DNA from: Clostridium omnivorum
GTDB lineage: Bacteria > Bacillota > Clostridia > Clostridiales > Clostridiaceae
Direction of reading: 5' to 3'
Length of the DNA: 64,000 nucleotides
NCBI RefSeq assembly: GCF_026012015.1
Contig: NZ_BRXR01000001.1
Coordinates: forward strand, 280,001-344,000
Each line of letters opens with the position of its first letter. Position 1 is the stretch's first letter. Shown here in pieces: positions 8,793-18,521 of this stretch. Made by a program: the position numbers and the translations under genes. Under the pieces are notes generated by a model. That model was given only the letters and a program-made list of their open reading frames with translations. It was not told the DNA's origin and ran no database searches.

Positions 8793-11156
8793 TTATTTTT
8801 TGATTACTATAGATGCACTGCTTCTGTCTTTAGCTTCAGAAGTAACATATACCTTTAATCCAAGTTTAGGAACATTACGTCCTGCATCTGGAAGTTCACC
8901 ATTTAGATAATTTCTTGAATCATCAAAGAATGGATGCATAAAGGTATTGTTATCAGTCATACTCTTAGTACCATAGTCAAGGAACATCTTTTGGCTGTTT
9001 CTTATACTAAATGCAGCATCATGCATTTGATATCTTGTTGTACCTATTGCTCCGTCACTCCACTTATTAATAGTTTGATCAGCATCAACTAATCCTAAGT
9101 ATCCATTTCCTGGATGTCCACCATTTGCTACTGGTCCTGTCCAGTTATCAGTATAATAGTCATCTACATACCATATTAATAGACCTGGGTCATATGACAT
9201 TAAACTTAAACCTCTCTTAATGTTAGCTAGTCCAGCATCAGCAGCTGTGTGATTTCTCCACTCAAGTAGATAATATTGATTTGAGTAAACTTTTCCATTA
9301 TCCACCTTAAATCCATTTAGTGTAAGTTTAGGAGTTGCATCAGCATTATCAGTAAATATTGCACTACCATCTCCTACTACATTGATATCATCAACATAGA
9401 ATCCTGGATAAGTTGCTGCTCCATCTGTCCAATAACTAAACTGTAAATCAATTTTCTTGCCAGCATATGCACTTAAATCAAATGCAGCATCTACCCACTT
9501 ACCATCAGATGAACCAGTAATTCCGTTTCCAGGATTTTGTTCATTTGGATTTGTAGTAGTTGTTATGTTACCAGCAATGCTAGTAAATTTAGTTTCACCT
9601 TCAGCCTTTACTTTAATGCTTGCATAATCCCAATCTTTTTCAATGTCATACCAAGTTTTGAATGTTAATTTAGCAGATTTAATGTTAGTTAAATCTAAAC
9701 TTGTAACCATTGAATTATCAACATCATCACCTTTACCACTAAAGTAACTATATGTTCCACTAGCTGGGACATTTATAGTTGTTTCTTTTTGTGGCAAAGT
9801 AACCTTTACTGCATCTGCATTACTTCCTTTAATACTTGCTTGATCAAGAACAAATGAAGTACCACTTGATGTGATATCCTTTAAAGCAACAGTTTTTAAA
9901 CTCTGCCAATTTCCACCGTATCTGCCTTGGAAATATTCTTTAGCATATGGGCTGAATCCTATAGGTTCTGCTCCTGGAATTTTTCCTACCCAGCTACCAC
10001 TGGACATAATTGACCAATATTCAATTGGTTCTCCAGCCCCAGTATATTGAGTGTCATATTCGTCTGGTAAGCCTAAATCATGACCAAACTCATGAACAAA
10101 TACTCCGGATGCTCCATCTTCAGGCATTATTGTGTATGGGAAAGCTGACATAGTTGTTCCAGGGATTTGCCATGGAAGTGCTTTTCCATCAACTACACTA
10201 TATACTTTAGAGCTATGGGACCATATTGAATCAGCTCCAATTGCTCCGCCTCCTGCTTCTTGTCCCATTCCAGAGTGAATTACCATTAAGTGGTCAATAA
10301 TTCCATCTGGTTCGTTTATATTTCCATCTCCATCAAGATCATATGGATCCTCAAGGTCATAATCTGCTAAATTGGCTTCTTTTGAAGCATCAACTAATGC
10401 TTCCTTTATAAGAGCTCTTACATTTACGTTATGATTAGATCCATCAGTACTGTCTGCACCATAATATTTTGCTGGATTAGTAGCCATATACCAACCCATA
10501 ACGTTTCCTTCTATATCATAGCTTCCACCAGATTGTTGATCATAAAATTGTTTCATTGATATTAGAGTTTCACCGTTTGGACCTTTACAACCATCTTTAC
10601 CAAAGATCATATCTTGGTAATGTTGCTTTGTATAATCAGTATAATAGTTGTCAGTATCGTCTTTTGTTAATGTATTATGCTTCAAATCTGGGAATTCCAT
10701 AAGTAAAACTAATATCTTGTCCTTAGTTACTTTACCAGTATACTCAGCACTTGATACATTTTTAGTAGTTAATTTTGAAGTATCTGCTTTTAGGAATCCT
10801 TTATTAACTGCCTCTTGCTTGTACTGTTTAAGCCCCGATACTTGAGCAGAAGTTAATTTGTTTGGACTCTTTTTATAATCATTTTCCATACTCTTTAGAT
10901 AATCTTTAAGAGCCTTTTCTGCTTGTGCTGGAGAAGCATCTTTAGCAATTTTACCTGACTTTTTCAGCATCTCAATTAATTTCTCGTCATTTGCAATTGC
11001 AAGGTCAACGGTTCCGTTATTTAAATCTTCGGAACTCTCAATTGCTGTTGTTGGATTAGATGTGTTTGCCCCGGGTAATACTCGTCCATAAGAACCTGCA
11101 CTTCCTAGTACTAAGCTCAATGACATTATTACACCCAATAATTTTTTTCCTACCAA
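8793..11156 (-). CDS. M6 family metalloprotease, immune inhibitor A type
   Basis: A secreted protein: signal peptide, then a propeptide rich in Lys and Ser (to about residue 130), then the M6 catalytic domain with the zinc site VFVHEFGHDLGLPDEYD (His-Glu-x-x-His near residue 354) followed by the conserved SSGSW turn. After it come a MAM-like beta domain (WDYASIKVKAEG, FYVDDINVVGDG) and the C-terminal VDADQTINKW region, as in InhA of Bacillus. The start is TTG after AAGGGGGCG. The length of 787 is normal for the family. InhA proteases degrade host or environmental proteins and process surface proteins. A palindrome and a structured RNA lie upstream. Confidence 0.92.
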   Translation of the reverse strand: MVGKKLLGVIMSLSLVLGSAGSYGRVLPGANTSNPTTAIESSEDLNNGTVDLAIANDEKLIEMLKKSGKIAKDASPAQAEKALKDYLKSMENDYKKSPNKLTSAQVSGLKQYKQEAVNKGFLKADTSKLTTKNVSSAEYTGKVTKDKILVLLMEFPDLKHNTLTKDDTDNYYTDYTKQHYQDMIFGKDGCKGPNGETLISMKQFYDQQSGGSYDIEGNVMGWYMATNPAKYYGADSTDGSNHNVNVRALIKEALVDASKEANLADYDLEDPYDLDGDGNINEPDGIIDHLMVIHSGMGQEAGGGAIGADSIWSHSSKVYSVVDGKALPWQIPGTTMSAFPYTIMPEDGASGVFVHEFGHDLGLPDEYDTQYTGAGEPIEYWSIMSSGSWVGKIPGAEPIGFSPYAKEYFQGRYGGNWQSLKTVALKDITSSGTSFVLDQASIKGSNADAVKVTLPQKETTINVPASGTYSYFSGKGDDVDNSMVTSLDLTNIKSAKLTFKTWYDIEKDWDYASIKVKAEGETKFTSIAGNITTTTNPNEQNPGNGITGSSDGKWVDAAFDLSAYAGKKIDLQFSYWTDGAATYPGFYVDDINVVGDGSAIFTDNADATPKLTLNGFKVDNGKVYSNQYYLLEWRNHTAADAGLANIKRGLSLMSYDPGLLIWYVDDYYTDNWTGPVANGGHPGNGYLGLVDADQTINKWSDGAIGTTRYQMHDAAFSIRNSQKMFLDYGTKSMTDNNTFMHPFFDDSRNYLNGELPDAGRNVPKLGLKVYVTSEAKDRSSASIVIKK

Positions 11157-11230
11157 AAAAATCGCCCCCTTATTATTTTTAACAGGTTAAATTGTTTTAC
11201 TTTTGTTTCACCCCCATGCTTGTCCAATTT

Positions 11231-11257
11231 ATAGATGAAAATATAATTTTCATCTAT
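11231..11257. repeat. perfect inverted repeat at the protease promoter
   Basis: ATAGATGAAAA and TTTTCATCTAT flank a 5-nt centre, a perfect 11-bp dyad. A TATAAT on the minus strand (11258-11263) abuts it, so the dyad would lie across the transcription start of the protease gene. It could be an operator or a 5' stem-loop protecting the mRNA. The matching -35 is weak. Confidence 0.6.
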
Positions 11258-11375
11258 ATTATAAAACATAAATTTGGTAAATTAAAGCATTTTTAGAAAT
11301 ATTTTTAATATTTTCATTAAAACGCTTAATTTTTATAAATATTTAAATACTTTAAATATTTAGCAAAAATAAATA

Positions 11376-11492
11376 AAAAAAACTGCAGAATCACCTAATA
11401 AGCGACTCCACAGGGTTTTAAGATTATTATACAAGCAAATCCCTGTGCTGCTTCATAACCAAATATGGAAGTCTTATGCACAAAATTCATCT
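11376..11492 (-). ncRNA. structured leader or small RNA upstream of the M6 protease
   Basis: A promoter (TTTACA at 11522-11527, 17 bases, TAAATT at 11499-11504, minus strand) would start a transcript near 11492. The RNA can form: a CTTCCATA/TATGAAG hairpin; a CACAGGG/CCCTGTG stem (11409-11415 with 11441-11447); and GAGTCGC/GTGATTC (11388-11408) followed by TGCAG and eight T, a Rho-independent terminator. This gives an RNA of about 115 nt ending 220 bases before the protease start, so either an attenuated leader or a free small RNA. I compared it with cyclic-di-GMP, purine, SAM and other riboswitch consensus sequences and found no match. The rest of 11157-11746 holds nothing else recognisable. 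Confidence 0.5.
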
Positions 11493-11746
11493 GTATAAAA
11501 TTTATCATAATATTACCATTTTGTAAATACATTTTTCTAAAAATTGAAATATAAATATACTAATTTTTCACTTTTTTATAATTTATTAATTGAATTTAAT
11601 ATTTTTACAAATAATTTCGTGATGATTTGAAATTTAACGTTTTCAAATTTATCTTAATTCAGTTTTGCGCGAAAAATGTAATAATTGAATAACTTGAAAA
11701 CATCCTGCTCATTTTCTGCTATTTTCATTTTAAGAATAGCCATGGA

Positions 11747-13975
11747 TTATTTTATATTTATAACTATCTCTTTACCTATTAAATCTATTAAGGCAGTTCC
11801 TCCATTAGAAAGTTTCCCAAAAAGCACTTCATCCACAAAGTATGGCTTTATTTCTTGTTGTACAACCCTGTATATCTCACGGGCACCATAATTTGAATTT
11901 ATTCCTTTTTCTGAAATATAATTAATGCATTGTTCTGTAACTAAAAGTTTTATTTTTTTAGCAATTAGCTGCTCTTCGAATCTATGCAGTGCTTTTTTAG
12001 TTACTTTAATTGACATATCTTTATCAAGTTTATTAAAAATCAAAATTCCATCTAATCTATTTCTAAACTCAGGAGAAAACACTCTTTCAACCTCTTCATT
12101 TATAGCTACGCTGCTATGCTCTCTTCCTCCAAAACCAATTATAGGTTTTCCTATTTCTCTAGCTCCTGCGTTTGAAGTCATAATCAATATAACGCTTTTA
12201 AAATCTGCTTTTTTACCAGTATTATCAGTTAAAGTTGCATAATCCATAACCTGAAGAAGTACATTTAATATGTCAGCATGAGCCTTTTCTATTTCATCCA
12301 AAAGCAGCACACAATTTGGTGTTTTTCTTATAGCTTCTGTTAAAAGACCTCCTTCCTCATATCCAACATATCCCGGAGGCGAACCTATCAGTCTTGCAAC
12401 AGAATGCTTTTCTTGGTATTCACTCATATCAAATCTAACTAAGGATATGCCAAGAGTTTTAGATAATTGTCTAGCAATTTCAGTTTTACCTACTCCAGTA
12501 GGACCTACAAATAAAAGACTTGCAACAGGCTTATCTCCTTCATTAAAGCCTGCTCTAGATCGTTTTATTGCATCTACTATGTCATGTATAGCTTTATCCT
12601 GTCCAAATATCTGACTTTTTAGTTCACCTTCAAGTTTTCTTAATTTCTCAAGTTCATTTGAGGATACACTCTCCTCGGGAACCTTTCCCATTACTGCGAC
12701 AACTTTTTCAATTTCATTTGCAGAAATAATAACCTTTTCCTTATCATCTCTACTTATAGCTGCTATTGCCCCTGCTTCATCTATTACATCTATAGCCTTA
12801 TCAGGGAGAAATCTGTCTTGAATGTACTTAGCTGAAAGTTCCACAGCGGCTTTAAGCGCTCCATCAGTATACTCTACTCTATGAAATTCCTCATAGTTCT
12901 TACGTAATCCAAGCAGGATTTCATAAGCTTCTAGCTCAGTAGGTTCATTAACCTCAATCTTTTGAAATCTTCTAGAAAGTGCTCTATCTTTCTCAAAAAT
13001 TTTTTTATACTCTTCAAAAGTTGTAGAACCTACCACTCTAAGCCTCCCTCTATCAATAAATGGTTTAAGAATATTTGATGCATCCATAGCTCCACCAGAT
13101 ATTGCTCCTGCCCCTATCACTGTATGAATTTCGTCTATATATACAATGGCCTTTTCTTCCTTCATAATTTCATTAAGTACCTTCTTAATTCTTTCTTCAA
13201 AATCGCCTCTATATTTTGTTCCTGCAAGAATTGCTCCCATATCTAAAGAATAAATTCTAAAACCCTTTAACAAATCCGGCACTTGATTTTTGGCTATCAG
13301 TGCTGCAATTCCTTCTGTTATAGCTGTTTTCCCAACCCCAGGTTCCCCAATATGTATAGGATTATTTTTCATTCTTCTGCATAGTGTTTGAATAGTCCTT
13401 TGAAGTATATCTTCTCTACCAATTAGAGGGTCTATTTCTCCATTCATAGCTTTTTTAGTAAGCTCTACAGTATACTTTTCAAGGATCCCTTGTTCTTTTG
13501 CATCCTCTTCTATTTCACCTTTCTCTATTTTTTCTTCTTTATAATCATCCTCAGCATCATATTTTATAGTTATAGACTTTAAGATATCTAACCTAGAAAT
13601 ACCCTGCTTTTTTAAAAAATAACTTCCAAAACCCTCTTCATAGTCATATACGGCAACTAAAAAATCCTCAAATTTTATTATATCTTTACCACAGGATAAA
13701 ACATGTTCTGCTGCACTTGATAGAATATTTTGCACCCCAAGTGTTTGAACTGGCTCTCTATCATTCACTATATTAATATTATCTTTAAAGTAACTAGACA
13801 AGTCTTCTATAAGAATTTCAGTATCAATTCCACAATCCGTAATAATTTTGCAACTCTCCTTTAAAAAAAGAGAAGCATATAAAATATGCTCCGGTGTCAA
13901 ATATTCATGCTTTGACGCCTTAGCCTCGCTATATGCCGCAGCAACAATTTCATTTAATAATATATCTATTTGCAT
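11747..13975 (-). CDS. clpA: ATP-dependent Clp protease ATPase subunit ClpA
   Basis: A Clp N-domain (about 1-145) is followed by two AAA+ modules. D1 has Walker A GEPGVGKTAI and Walker B IVYIDEIHTVIGAG. D2 has Walker A GPTGVGKTEIA and Walker B CVLLLDEIEKAH. An IIGFG tripeptide-type loop for ClpP docking is present and no long coiled middle domain interrupts D1 and D2, which points to ClpA rather than ClpB or ClpC. Length 742 is typical. The gene starts 2 bases after the clpS stop, with GAGAGGAA inside clpS as the ribosome binding site. No clpP gene lies in the window. Confidence 0.95.
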   Translation of the reverse strand: MQIDILLNEIVAAAYSEAKASKHEYLTPEHILYASLFLKESCKIITDCGIDTEILIEDLSSYFKDNINIVNDREPVQTLGVQNILSSAAEHVLSCGKDIIKFEDFLVAVYDYEEGFGSYFLKKQGISRLDILKSITIKYDAEDDYKEEKIEKGEIEEDAKEQGILEKYTVELTKKAMNGEIDPLIGREDILQRTIQTLCRRMKNNPIHIGEPGVGKTAITEGIAALIAKNQVPDLLKGFRIYSLDMGAILAGTKYRGDFEERIKKVLNEIMKEEKAIVYIDEIHTVIGAGAISGGAMDASNILKPFIDRGRLRVVGSTTFEEYKKIFEKDRALSRRFQKIEVNEPTELEAYEILLGLRKNYEEFHRVEYTDGALKAAVELSAKYIQDRFLPDKAIDVIDEAGAIAAISRDDKEKVIISANEIEKVVAVMGKVPEESVSSNELEKLRKLEGELKSQIFGQDKAIHDIVDAIKRSRAGFNEGDKPVASLLFVGPTGVGKTEIARQLSKTLGISLVRFDMSEYQEKHSVARLIGSPPGYVGYEEGGLLTEAIRKTPNCVLLLDEIEKAHADILNVLLQVMDYATLTDNTGKKADFKSVILIMTSNAGAREIGKPIIGFGGREHSSVAINEEVERVFSPEFRNRLDGILIFNKLDKDMSIKVTKKALHRFEEQLIAKKIKLLVTEQCINYISEKGINSNYGAREIYRVVQQEIKPYFVDEVLFGKLSNGGTALIDLIGKEIVINIK

Positions 13976-13977
13976 AT

Positions 13978-14277
13978 CTATTCCTCTCTTAAACTAAGTT
14001 TTAGGGGAAACCCTTTTTCTTCTGCCAGACTTTCTGCCTGAACTACTTTTGTTGTAGCAATATCATAAGAGTATACACCTGCAATACCTATTCCACACTT
14101 ATGAACATCTAGCATAATTCTAGTCGCTTCTGCAGGCTGTTTATTAAAAATTGCAACAAGGATTTCTACCACAAACTCCATAGTAGTATAATCATCATTA
14201 TGCATAAGAACCTGATATAATTTAGGCTTTTTTATATTATGTTTTATCTCCTCTTTAACAACTGTTTTTTCCGACAT
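13978..14277 (-). CDS. clpS: ClpS adaptor protein
   Basis: The core sequence YQVLMHNDDYTTMEFVVEIL followed by A-x-x-I-M-L-x-V-H-x-x-G is the ClpS fold, with the Asp residues and the hydrophobic pocket that bind N-degron residues and hand substrates to ClpA. The start was set at the ATG 9 bases after GTGGAG; 99 residues is normal. It is translationally coupled to clpA (2-base gap). The pair controls delivery of N-end-rule substrates to ClpAP. Confidence 0.95.
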   Translation of the reverse strand: MSEKTVVKEEIKHNIKKPKLYQVLMHNDDYTTMEFVVEILVAIFNKQPAEATRIMLDVHKCGIGIAGVYSYDIATTKVVQAESLAEEKGFPLKLSLREE

Positions 14278-14354
14278 GTTTCTCAACTCCACTAAAAAGC
14301 ATTTATTTATCTTACACTTTCACTAACAAAATTATACCAAATAAAACCTTATCA

Positions 14355-15620
14355 TTATATATCATTTAAAATTAGTTTTTCATCATCTGTTATCTTATTT
14401 CTAAAAATTATAACAACAATTACAAGCAAAGTTAACGCTATTCCACCACTTAGTATAAATGCTGCACTTACTCCAAATTTATCTGCAGTATACCCCGAAA
14501 ACATATTTCCAATTGGAGTACTGCCAGCAAAAACTAAAGAATATACACTCATCACTCTTCCTCTATACTCATCCTTTGAATTAATTTGAAGTGTAGAATT
14601 GGCAGTAGTTGAAAACATTATATTAAACACTCCTGTAACTGCTAAAGATAGCGCAGTAATATAATAGTATCTTGTAAGCCCCGTACATATTAGCAAAATA
14701 GAAACAATTACTATACTCCTAATCATAGCCGTCATCTTTGGTCCTCTTTTACTTTTTAATGATACACCAAGTGCTCCTATAAGAGAACCCACGCCAAGGG
14801 ATGACATTAAAAAGCCATAGGTTTTTTCCTGCATCATCAAAACATTCTTCGTAAAAACCGGAATTAATACACTGTAGTTAAATGCAAATATCCCCATAAT
14901 AGTAGTAAGCAGAATTGACTGCATTAAATTTTTGTTTCCTTTTATGTATTTTAGTCCATCTATTATTTCTTTTAAGACACCTGTTTCTTTCTGTTTCATT
15001 CTCACATACGGAACAGCCTTAATTTGAAGCAGACCATATATAACCGCTATAAAACTTAATCCATTGAATAAAAAACACCAGCCCGCACCCAAATACGCCA
15101 TTAATAGCGCTCCTACTGCAGGGCCAATTATTCTTGCAAGGTTGAAGGTAGCTGAATTTAAAGCAATTGCATTCATAAGGTCTTCCTTGCCAGCAACTTC
15201 TATGGTAAAAGATTGCCTAGTAGGAGTATCGATAGTGTTGTTGCAGCCTAAAATGAATGCCAGGATAATTATATACTGATACTTAATTGTTTTTGTAAAT
15301 ACTAATGCAGATAGTGCAAATGCAAGAAGCATTGAAACTATTTGAGTGAATAGTAGTATCTTTTTCTTTGGAAACTTATCTATAATTACACCTGCAAATA
15401 ATGAAAATACTGTTATGGGAAGAAATTGAATTGTTCCTACTAGACCAAGCAAGAAAGGCGAACCAGTTAGAGATAATACAAGCCAAGATTGGCCAATATT
15501 TTGCATCCAAGTTCCTATAAGCGAAACACACTGCCCCATCCAATAATATCTAAAATTTTTATGTGTTAATGCATGAAAGTTGTTTTTCAGAAAAAGCTTA
15601 GCAGAATTATTTGAATTCAT
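14355..15620 (-). CDS. MFS exporter of the EntS/MFS_3 group
   Basis: Twelve membrane segments; the N-terminal signature FRYYWMGQCVSLIGTWMQNIGQSWLVLSLTGSP is characteristic of the MFS_3 group, which includes the enterobactin exporter EntS and macrolide exporters. G-x-x-x-D-x-x-x-K-K (GVIIDKFPKKKIL) lies between helices 2 and 3. Length 421. A strong AGGAGG precedes the ATG. It has its own leader after the selU terminator and sits between clpS and selU with no functional link visible. The substrate is unknown, most likely a drug or siderophore-like compound. Confidence 0.88.
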   Translation of the reverse strand: MNSNNSAKLFLKNNFHALTHKNFRYYWMGQCVSLIGTWMQNIGQSWLVLSLTGSPFLLGLVGTIQFLPITVFSLFAGVIIDKFPKKKILLFTQIVSMLLAFALSALVFTKTIKYQYIIILAFILGCNNTIDTPTRQSFTIEVAGKEDLMNAIALNSATFNLARIIGPAVGALLMAYLGAGWCFLFNGLSFIAVIYGLLQIKAVPYVRMKQKETGVLKEIIDGLKYIKGNKNLMQSILLTTIMGIFAFNYSVLIPVFTKNVLMMQEKTYGFLMSSLGVGSLIGALGVSLKSKRGPKMTAMIRSIVIVSILLICTGLTRYYYITALSLAVTGVFNIMFSTTANSTLQINSKDEYRGRVMSVYSLVFAGSTPIGNMFSGYTADKFGVSAAFILSGGIALTLLVIVVIIFRNKITDDEKLILNDI

Positions 15621-15768
15621 TTATTACTTCCTCCTATGATTATAGAATATTAAATAGCAGCTTAGTATACTGTAAATTACCCAATATTAGTGCGCCTACG
15701 AATATTAAAAAATACGTTTATTTTCTACACTATCTATTGTACTATACAAGCACATTAAAAACAAAACT

Positions 15769-15801
15769 TGAGATATACTTCTTTAATCATATATCTCAAG
15801 T
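15769..15801 (-). terminator. selU terminator
   Basis: An 11-bp stem (CTTGAGATATA with TATATCTCAAG) is followed on the minus strand by TTTTGTTTTTAATG. Confidence 0.85.
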
Positions 15802-15839
15802 ACCATAAGTTCTTTATTTATATAAAGTGTCTTAGATTA

Positions 15840-16892
15840 CTAATCTACAGCAGCTTCTCCATTTTCTAGAATATTATTTTTTACCCATACTTCAATTTCG
15901 CTGCAAACTGTTTCAATATCCTGTACTTTAAATTCAACAGTAAATTCATATTTATTTATTGCATTCATATACATTGGGTCATAATACTTTTCCATAAGCT
16001 CAGCAGTGACTTCTTCATATTTACCTTCTAAAACTAATGCCTTATACCTGTCAATATTTTTTTGACTTATATATTTACCTAACTTATCCAAACAGCTGAA
16101 TATTTCCGCTTTACAATTTTCTTCTTTGGTATATTCTCTTACGATAAGTTTTGACCTAAAATCTATATCTGCATCAATGAATACATGAATACCATTGGAC
16201 ATACCATCATAAATAAACCCAGGAATGATAACATTCCCTATTCTCTTACTTTCACCTTCTACGAATACAAAATTACTTTTTCTATTTTTAAGCATCTCAT
16301 AAATGGAGGTTTCAAAATACTTTTGACTATTGCCTTCTCCTAGTCCTACATTACCAAGTAGAGAGCCTCTATGATTTGCTGCATCTTCTAAATCTAGAAC
16401 ATCATAACCTTTATTTTTAAGACCGCTTAATATTTCAGTTTTTCCAGTTCCCGTTTTTCCTCTCAATACAATATATTTTACCCCTTCATTGAGCTTAGGC
16501 AATTCTTCATTAATAACTTTTCTATAAGCCTTGTAGCCACCACTCAGCTTAAAAGCATTAACACCAAGAGATATCATAAGCGAAGTTATACTTCCACTTC
16601 TCATACCTCCCCTGGCGCAAAAGAAAACTAATTTATCATAATGTCTATCAAGCTGTGATACTTCATTGAAAATAGCAGGCAGTTTCTTTGCTACTGCCTC
16701 AACTCCCAATTGCTTTGCTTTTTCCACGCTTTCATTCACATAGACAGTACCAATATTTTTTCTTTCCTCATCAGTAAAAAGAGGTATATTTATTGCTCCA
16801 GGTATAGTTGCTTCATTGTACTCTCCAGGACTTCTTACATCTATAAGGACATAATTTCCTTCTAGAGACTTATAATCTATTGTTTTAAACAC
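15840..16892 (-). CDS. selU: tRNA 2-selenouridine synthase (SelU/MnmH)
   Basis: A rhodanese domain at the N-terminus (LIDVRSPGEYNEATIPGAIN) carries the catalytic cysteine in FFCARGGMRSGS, about residue 90. It is followed by a P-loop domain (VLRGKTGTGKTEIL) with the family's FVEGESKRIG motif. The protein converts 2-thiouridine to 2-selenouridine, via a geranylated intermediate, at the wobble position of tRNAs for Lys, Glu and Gln. The start is a GTG 6 bases after AAGGAGG; upstream in-frame codons lack a ribosome binding site. Length 350, against 364 in E. coli. No selD gene is in the window. Confidence 0.92.
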   Translation of the reverse strand: MFKTIDYKSLEGNYVLIDVRSPGEYNEATIPGAINIPLFTDEERKNIGTVYVNESVEKAKQLGVEAVAKKLPAIFNEVSQLDRHYDKLVFFCARGGMRSGSITSLMISLGVNAFKLSGGYKAYRKVINEELPKLNEGVKYIVLRGKTGTGKTEILSGLKNKGYDVLDLEDAANHRGSLLGNVGLGEGNSQKYFETSIYEMLKNRKSNFVFVEGESKRIGNVIIPGFIYDGMSNGIHVFIDADIDFRSKLIVREYTKEENCKAEIFSCLDKLGKYISQKNIDRYKALVLEGKYEEVTAELMEKYYDPMYMNAINKYEFTVEFKVQDIETVCSEIEVWVKNNILENGEAAVD

Positions 16893-16999
16893 TAGTTTCC
16901 TCCTTAACTGACCTATAATTTTAACAACACATTTTTCACTGCTTAATTCAGCTTTGCATCCATTGATCACATTATAGTGTTTCAACATATTTCATTTCA

Positions 17000-17025
17000 A
17001 AGACCAGCATTAACAGCTGGTCTTA
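17000..17025 (-). terminator. asnS terminator
   Basis: AAGACCAGC and GCTGGTCTT form a 9-bp stem with a 7-nt loop, downstream of the asnS stop on the minus strand. Only a short T-run follows. Confidence 0.65.
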
Positions 17026-17062
17026 ATCTAAAAATATACTTATAAAATCTTTGTCTAAGCTT

Positions 17063-18454
17063 TTAGAACTCTGCAGTACCAGTAGTTCTTGGGAATGGTA
17101 TTACATCTCTTATATTTGTCATTCCAGTGATATACATAATAATTCTCTCAAATCCAAGACCGAAACCAGCATGCTTAGTTTCTCCATATTTTCTTAATTC
17201 AAGATACCACCAGTAATCCTCTTTCTTTAGACCAAGTTCAGCCATTCTTGCTTCTAAAACTTCAAGTCTTTCTTCTCTCTGGCTTCCACCGATTATTTCA
17301 CCAACACCAGGAACAAGAAGATCCATTGCAGCAACCGTTTTGTTGTCGTCATTAATTCTCATATAAAAAGCCTTAATTTCCTTTGGATAATCAGTTACAA
17401 ATACTGGTTTATTAAAATGTTTTTCTGTAATATATCTTTCATGTTCAGTTTGAAGATCAATACCCCATTTTACTGGATATTCGAAGTTTTCACCTGACTT
17501 TTCAAGAATTTCTACTGCTTCTGTGTAGGTTACTCTTCCAAAATCTGAACTTACTACATTATTTAATCTATCAAATAATGTGGTATCTATAAATTTGTTG
17601 AAGAATTCCATTTCCTCTGGAGCATTTTCCATAACATAGTTAATAACATACTTAACCATATCCTCAGCTAGCTCCATATCATCTAGCAAATCAGCAAAAG
17701 CTATTTCTGGCTCTATCATCCAGAACTCAGCAGCATGTCTTGCAGTATTTGAATTTTCAGCTCTAAATGTTGGCCCAAATGTATAAATATCCCTAAAAGC
17801 TAAAGCATAGCATTCACCATTTAATTGTCCGCTTACAGTTAAGCTTGTTTCTTTACCAAAAAAGTCTTCCTTGAAGTCTACTTTTCCATTCTCGTCCTTT
17901 GGTGGGTTGTTAAGGTCATAGGTTGTAACTCTAAACATTTCTCCTGCACCTTCAGCATCACTACCAGTTATAAGTGGAGTGTGTACATATACGAATCCTC
18001 TCTCTTGAAAGAACTTGTGAATAGCATAAGCTGCTAATGAACGCACTCTAAATACCGCTGAAAAAGTATTTCCTCTTGGTCTTAGGTGAGCTATAGTTCT
18101 CAAATATTCAAAAGAGTGTCTCTTCTTTTGAAGAGGATAGTCTGCATCTGACTTACCTTCTATTACAACCTTTTTAGCCTTAAGTTCAAAAGGCTGTTTT
18201 GCTTCTGGTGTAAGTGCGAATTCTCCTTCAATACTTAGAGATGAACTTATAGCTAGTTTTGAAATATCCTTATAGTTTTCAAGCTCTGACTCGAAAACAA
18301 CTTGAAGGTTTTTAAAAAAGGTACCGTCATTTAATTCTATAAAACCAAATGCATTAGATGCTCTTATAGTCCTAACCCATCCCTTAACTAATACAGTTTT
18401 ACCTGCAAATTTTTCACTTTCCCTATACAATTGTTTTACAGTAACTTTTTCCAT
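17063..18454 (-). CDS. asnS: asparaginyl-tRNA synthetase
   Basis: An OB-fold anticodon-binding domain (about 1-115, [21 protein letters not shown]) precedes a class II catalytic core with motif 2 ([21 protein letters not shown]) and motif 3 ([16 protein letters not shown]). The [18 protein letters not shown] stretch and ending RDVIPFPRT are characteristic of AsnRS rather than AspRS. Length 463 is typical. The ATG follows AAAGGAGG by 7 bases. Expression is governed by an upstream T-box with an AAC (Asn) specifier, independently supporting the amino-acid specificity. Confidence 0.97.
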   Translation of the reverse strand: MEKVTVKQLYRESEKFAGKTVLVKGWVRTIRASNAFGFIELNDGTFFKNLQVVFESELENYKDISKLAISSSLSIEGEFALTPEAKQPFELKAKKVVIEGKSDADYPLQKKRHSFEYLRTIAHLRPRGNTFSAVFRVRSLAAYAIHKFFQERGFVYVHTPLITGSDAEGAGEMFRVTTYDLNNPPKDENGKVDFKEDFFGKETSLTVSGQLNGECYALAFRDIYTFGPTFRAENSNTARHAAEFWMIEPEIAFADLLDDMELAEDMVKYVINYVMENAPEEMEFFNKFIDTTLFDRLNNVVSSDFGRVTYTEAVEILEKSGENFEYPVKWGIDLQTEHERYITEKHFNKPVFVTDYPKEIKAFYMRINDDNKTVAAMDLLVPGVGEIIGGSQREERLEVLEARMAELGLKKEDYWWYLELRKYGETKHAGFGLGFERIIMYITGMTNIRDVIPFPRTTGTAEF

Positions 18455-18521
18455 ATATATTCCTCCTTTAAAATAATAATCGTCAAAAATAATGTTATAA
18501 AAGTATTTTTTGCAAATAAAA

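Noticed and set aside
11376-11492. Cyclic-di-GMP-I riboswitch
   Set aside because: The CACAGGG segment recalled that class, but the conserved GACGCAAAG and downstream receptor motif are missing on both strands.
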